In this document: piece by piece, positions 62,344 through 64,000 of the stretch | Position numbering within the stretch: position 1 is the stretch's first letter | Layout of the letters: every line of letters begins with the position of its first letter | Assembly: GCA_039029135.1 (NCBI GenBank) | Contig: JBCCGT010000001.1 | Span: forward strand, 310,001 to 374,000 | Length of the DNA stretch: 64,000 bases | DNA from: JALZVT01 sp039029135 | GTDB taxonomy: Bacteria > Pseudomonadota > Gammaproteobacteria > Pseudomonadales > Azotimanducaceae | Reading direction: 5' to 3' | Made by a program: the position numbers and the translations under genes | Notes under the pieces: generated by a model | What the model was told of the DNA's origin: nothing | Databases searched by the model: none | The model's input: the letters and a program-made list of their open reading frames with translations, nothing else

Positions 62344-63426
62344 ATGGTCCAACCCTCAAGCGGGCAGGCAAAGCCGCGCAAGCGGCTGTCGCGCACAACG
62401 CCAATGGGGATGGCGGCGTCGGCTCGCTATCCCGCTCAGGACGATCGTGCAACCGTGGCCAACGGCATTCGGGCGCAGGACTCACAGCTGCAACCCGGCT
62501 CGTTCGAACCGGCCGTGTATCGCGAGCAAGAGGTCTGCGGCGTCGCTTTGCGGCTGGAACCGGTCGCGCCCGCGCTGGGCACGATCGTGCACGGAATCGA
62601 TCTCGATCGTGATCTCGAACATCCCGATATGGTGCGTTTCCTGAGGACTCTGTGGCTCGATCGCCGGGTCGTTATGTTCCGCGATCAGCAGCACCTGTCG
62701 CGCGAGGCGCTGATGCGTTTCGCGCAGCATTTCGGCGAGCTGGGCGCACACCACGGCGAACGCGATCATGTCCCGAGCGCGCCCAAGACGCCCCAAGGTT
62801 ATCCGGATGTCCTGCCTCTGCAATCGACGGAGGAGCACGCCAGCGCAGCGTCGGAATGGCACAGCGACGCGACCTGGTCTGCGCGACCGCCGATGGGTTC
62901 GGTCCTCATCTGCCGCGAGGCGCCGCCGATTGGCGGCGACACCAACTTCTGTGACGGCTACGGACTGTGGCAAGGCGTCAGACGGGAGACCAAGGCGCGC
63001 GTCGCCTCGCTGCGAGCCGAACACGTTGGTCAGCCGCACCATGCTCAGGACGGCGAGCTGCCTATGGCCATACATCCGGTCGCAAGAACGCACCCGGAAA
63101 CTGGCCGGACCGTGCTATTCGTAAACCGGGTGTTCACGCGCCGCTTCGCAGACGAGCACGACATTGGCGACGACGAAACGCGTAGCCTGCTACGAGAGCT
63201 GTTCAGAAACATCGGGCGACCGGAAGTGAGCTGTCGTTTTCGCTGGGCACCCGGATCCGTGGCCATGTGGGACAACCGGGCGGTGCAACACTGCGCAACA
63301 GCCGACTTCTGGCCGCATCGCCGATCGATGGAACGGGTCACCGTACTGGACTTCGACAACGAGCGCAGGGTGCCGTACTACGCAGATGCGAATTCATCTG
63401 GGCAGCGGCCAAACGAGCAGGATTGA
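62344..63426 (+). CDS. TauD/TfdA family dioxygenase
   Basis: A 360-residue Fe(II)/2-oxoglutarate dioxygenase. The HxD pair is in 'EWHSDATW', the third His in 'WDNRAVQHCA', and the 2-oxoglutarate Arg in 'RRSMERVTV'. GGGAGAG precedes the ATG. The first ~55 residues are a poorly conserved extension before 'LRLEPVAPALGTIVHGIDL'. Relatives act on taurine, alkylsulfonates or herbicide-like ethers; the substrate is unknown. The following gene starts 6 nt after its stop. Confidence 0.88.
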   Translation: MVQPSSGQAKPRKRLSRTTPMGMAASARYPAQDDRATVANGIRAQDSQLQPGSFEPAVYREQEVCGVALRLEPVAPALGTIVHGIDLDRDLEHPDMVRFLRTLWLDRRVVMFRDQQHLSREALMRFAQHFGELGAHHGERDHVPSAPKTPQGYPDVLPLQSTEEHASAASEWHSDATWSARPPMGSVLICREAPPIGGDTNFCDGYGLWQGVRRETKARVASLRAEHVGQPHHAQDGELPMAIHPVARTHPETGRTVLFVNRVFTRRFADEHDIGDDETRSLLRELFRNIGRPEVSCRFRWAPGSVAMWDNRAVQHCATADFWPHRRSMERVTVLDFDNERRVPYYADANSSGQRPNEQD

Positions 63427-63432
63427 GGGCAT

Positions 63433-64000
63433 ATGAACACAACCGCTCACCGGCACGAGGTGCCGGACGACCCGCTCGGCGCCATCGACTACTGTTTCGA
63501 TCAGGGTTGGACCGATGGGCTGCCCGTCGTCCCGCCCGAGGCGGGACGCGTCGCCGCCATGCTAGCGTTCGAAGGTCGACCGCCGGAGACGGTCATCGCC
63601 GAACATCCGGCGACCGGCCTGCGGCTAACGGTTGAGTCGCTGGCGGCCAACGCCGTCATGGCGGGCTGTAAACCGGAATACCTGCCCGTGTTGGTCGCCG
63701 CGTTCGAGGCGATGAACGAACCGGACTTTAACTTTCACGGCAGCTGCGCCAGCACCGGCGGTTCCGCGCCGCTGCTGATCGTCAGCGGCCCCGCCGTCGA
63801 AGAACTCGGGTTGAACAGCGGGGTGAACCTATTCGGACCCGGCAACCGCGCGAACGCCACGATCGGACGCGCCGTCCGTTTGGCGTTGCTGAATGTCTTC
63901 AAGATGATCCCCGGGATATCCGACAAGTCGACCCAGGGTCATCCGGGGAAGTTCAGCTTCTGTATCGGCGAACGCGCGGATCGATCACCGTGGCCGCGGC
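63433..64000 (+). CDS. conserved uncharacterised protein, 5' part (runs off window)
   Basis: The first 189 residues of a protein starting at the ATG at 63433, 6 nt after the TauD stop. The opening 'GWTDGLPVVPPEAGRVAAML' and 'NFHGSCASTGGSAPLLIVSGP' are family-like conserved blocks known in environmental genomes, but I cannot assign a function. The gene is open to the window edge. Tight coupling to the TauD gene suggests a shared pathway. Confidence 0.6.
   Translation, partial: MNTTAHRHEVPDDPLGAIDYCFDQGWTDGLPVVPPEAGRVAAMLAFEGRPPETVIAEHPATGLRLTVESLAANAVMAGCKPEYLPVLVAAFEAMNEPDFNFHGSCASTGGSAPLLIVSGPAVEELGLNSGVNLFGPGNRANATIGRAVRLALLNVFKMIPGISDKSTQGHPGKFSFCIGERADRSPWPR

Overview
This is a 64-kb chromosomal window from a GC-rich Gram-negative bacterium, most likely an uncultured gammaproteobacterium or a close proteobacterial relative. 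That placement is inferred from gene content only: fusA, a Dpp/Opp importer, HupE, DUF6178, pirin/DoxX/LysR and CaiB/LLM/TauD catabolic genes. No rRNA, tRNA, integrase, CRISPR array or IS element was recognised.

Left third (1-26.8 kb), mostly housekeeping and catabolic. It holds an SDR fragment, two phytanoyl-CoA-dioxygenase-like enzymes, a PhnD-like binding protein, DUF2855, a TPR protein, an M19 dipeptidase lipoprotein, DUF6702-HupE and a HAD phosphatase. A tight three-gene minus-strand operon (12336-9331) matches the sulfolipid operon order sqdB-sqdD-sqdC. Then come a transglutaminase-like protease, an elongation factor G gene, a DUF6178 gene followed by a broken copy of a piece of fusA, a DoxX-pirin pair opposite a LysR regulator, and a complete peptide-type ABC importer operon ending in a crotonase.

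Middle (26.9-43.6 kb), an accessory region. It starts with a membrane sulfatase-superfamily protein and a small gene graveyard (an amidohydrolase tail abutting an acyl-CoA dehydrogenase tail, and a frameshifted acetyltransferase). A CHASE2 / small periplasmic protein / M48 protease cluster follows. The most striking feature is a complete diversity-generating retroelement (DGR) at 36.2-43.5 kb: reverse transcriptase, Avd accessory protein, one template repeat (TR) and two variable repeats (VR). The VRs form the C-termini of two different P-loop NTPases, one KAP-FGE and one TIR-NACHT-FGE. All 23 VR/TR differences inside the variable core fall on template adenines. Each VR is followed by a 9-bp hairpin with the same five-base loop. 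This looks like a system that hypermutates the sensor tips of NLR-like signalling proteins.

Right third (43.8-64 kb), metabolic and regulatory. It holds a YdeP-type molybdoenzyme, an ethanolamine-type permease, a cytoplasmic-looking type I sulfatase, a sulfotransferase, and a large sigma factor fused to ankyrin repeats and a degenerate F1-ATPase beta-like domain. A lipase, a peptide transporter, a lipoprotein, a fused double CaiB CoA-transferase, a GST-like protein, a frameshifted NAD-dependent reductase, an LLM flavin oxidoreductase, a TauD dioxygenase and a gene running off the end complete it.
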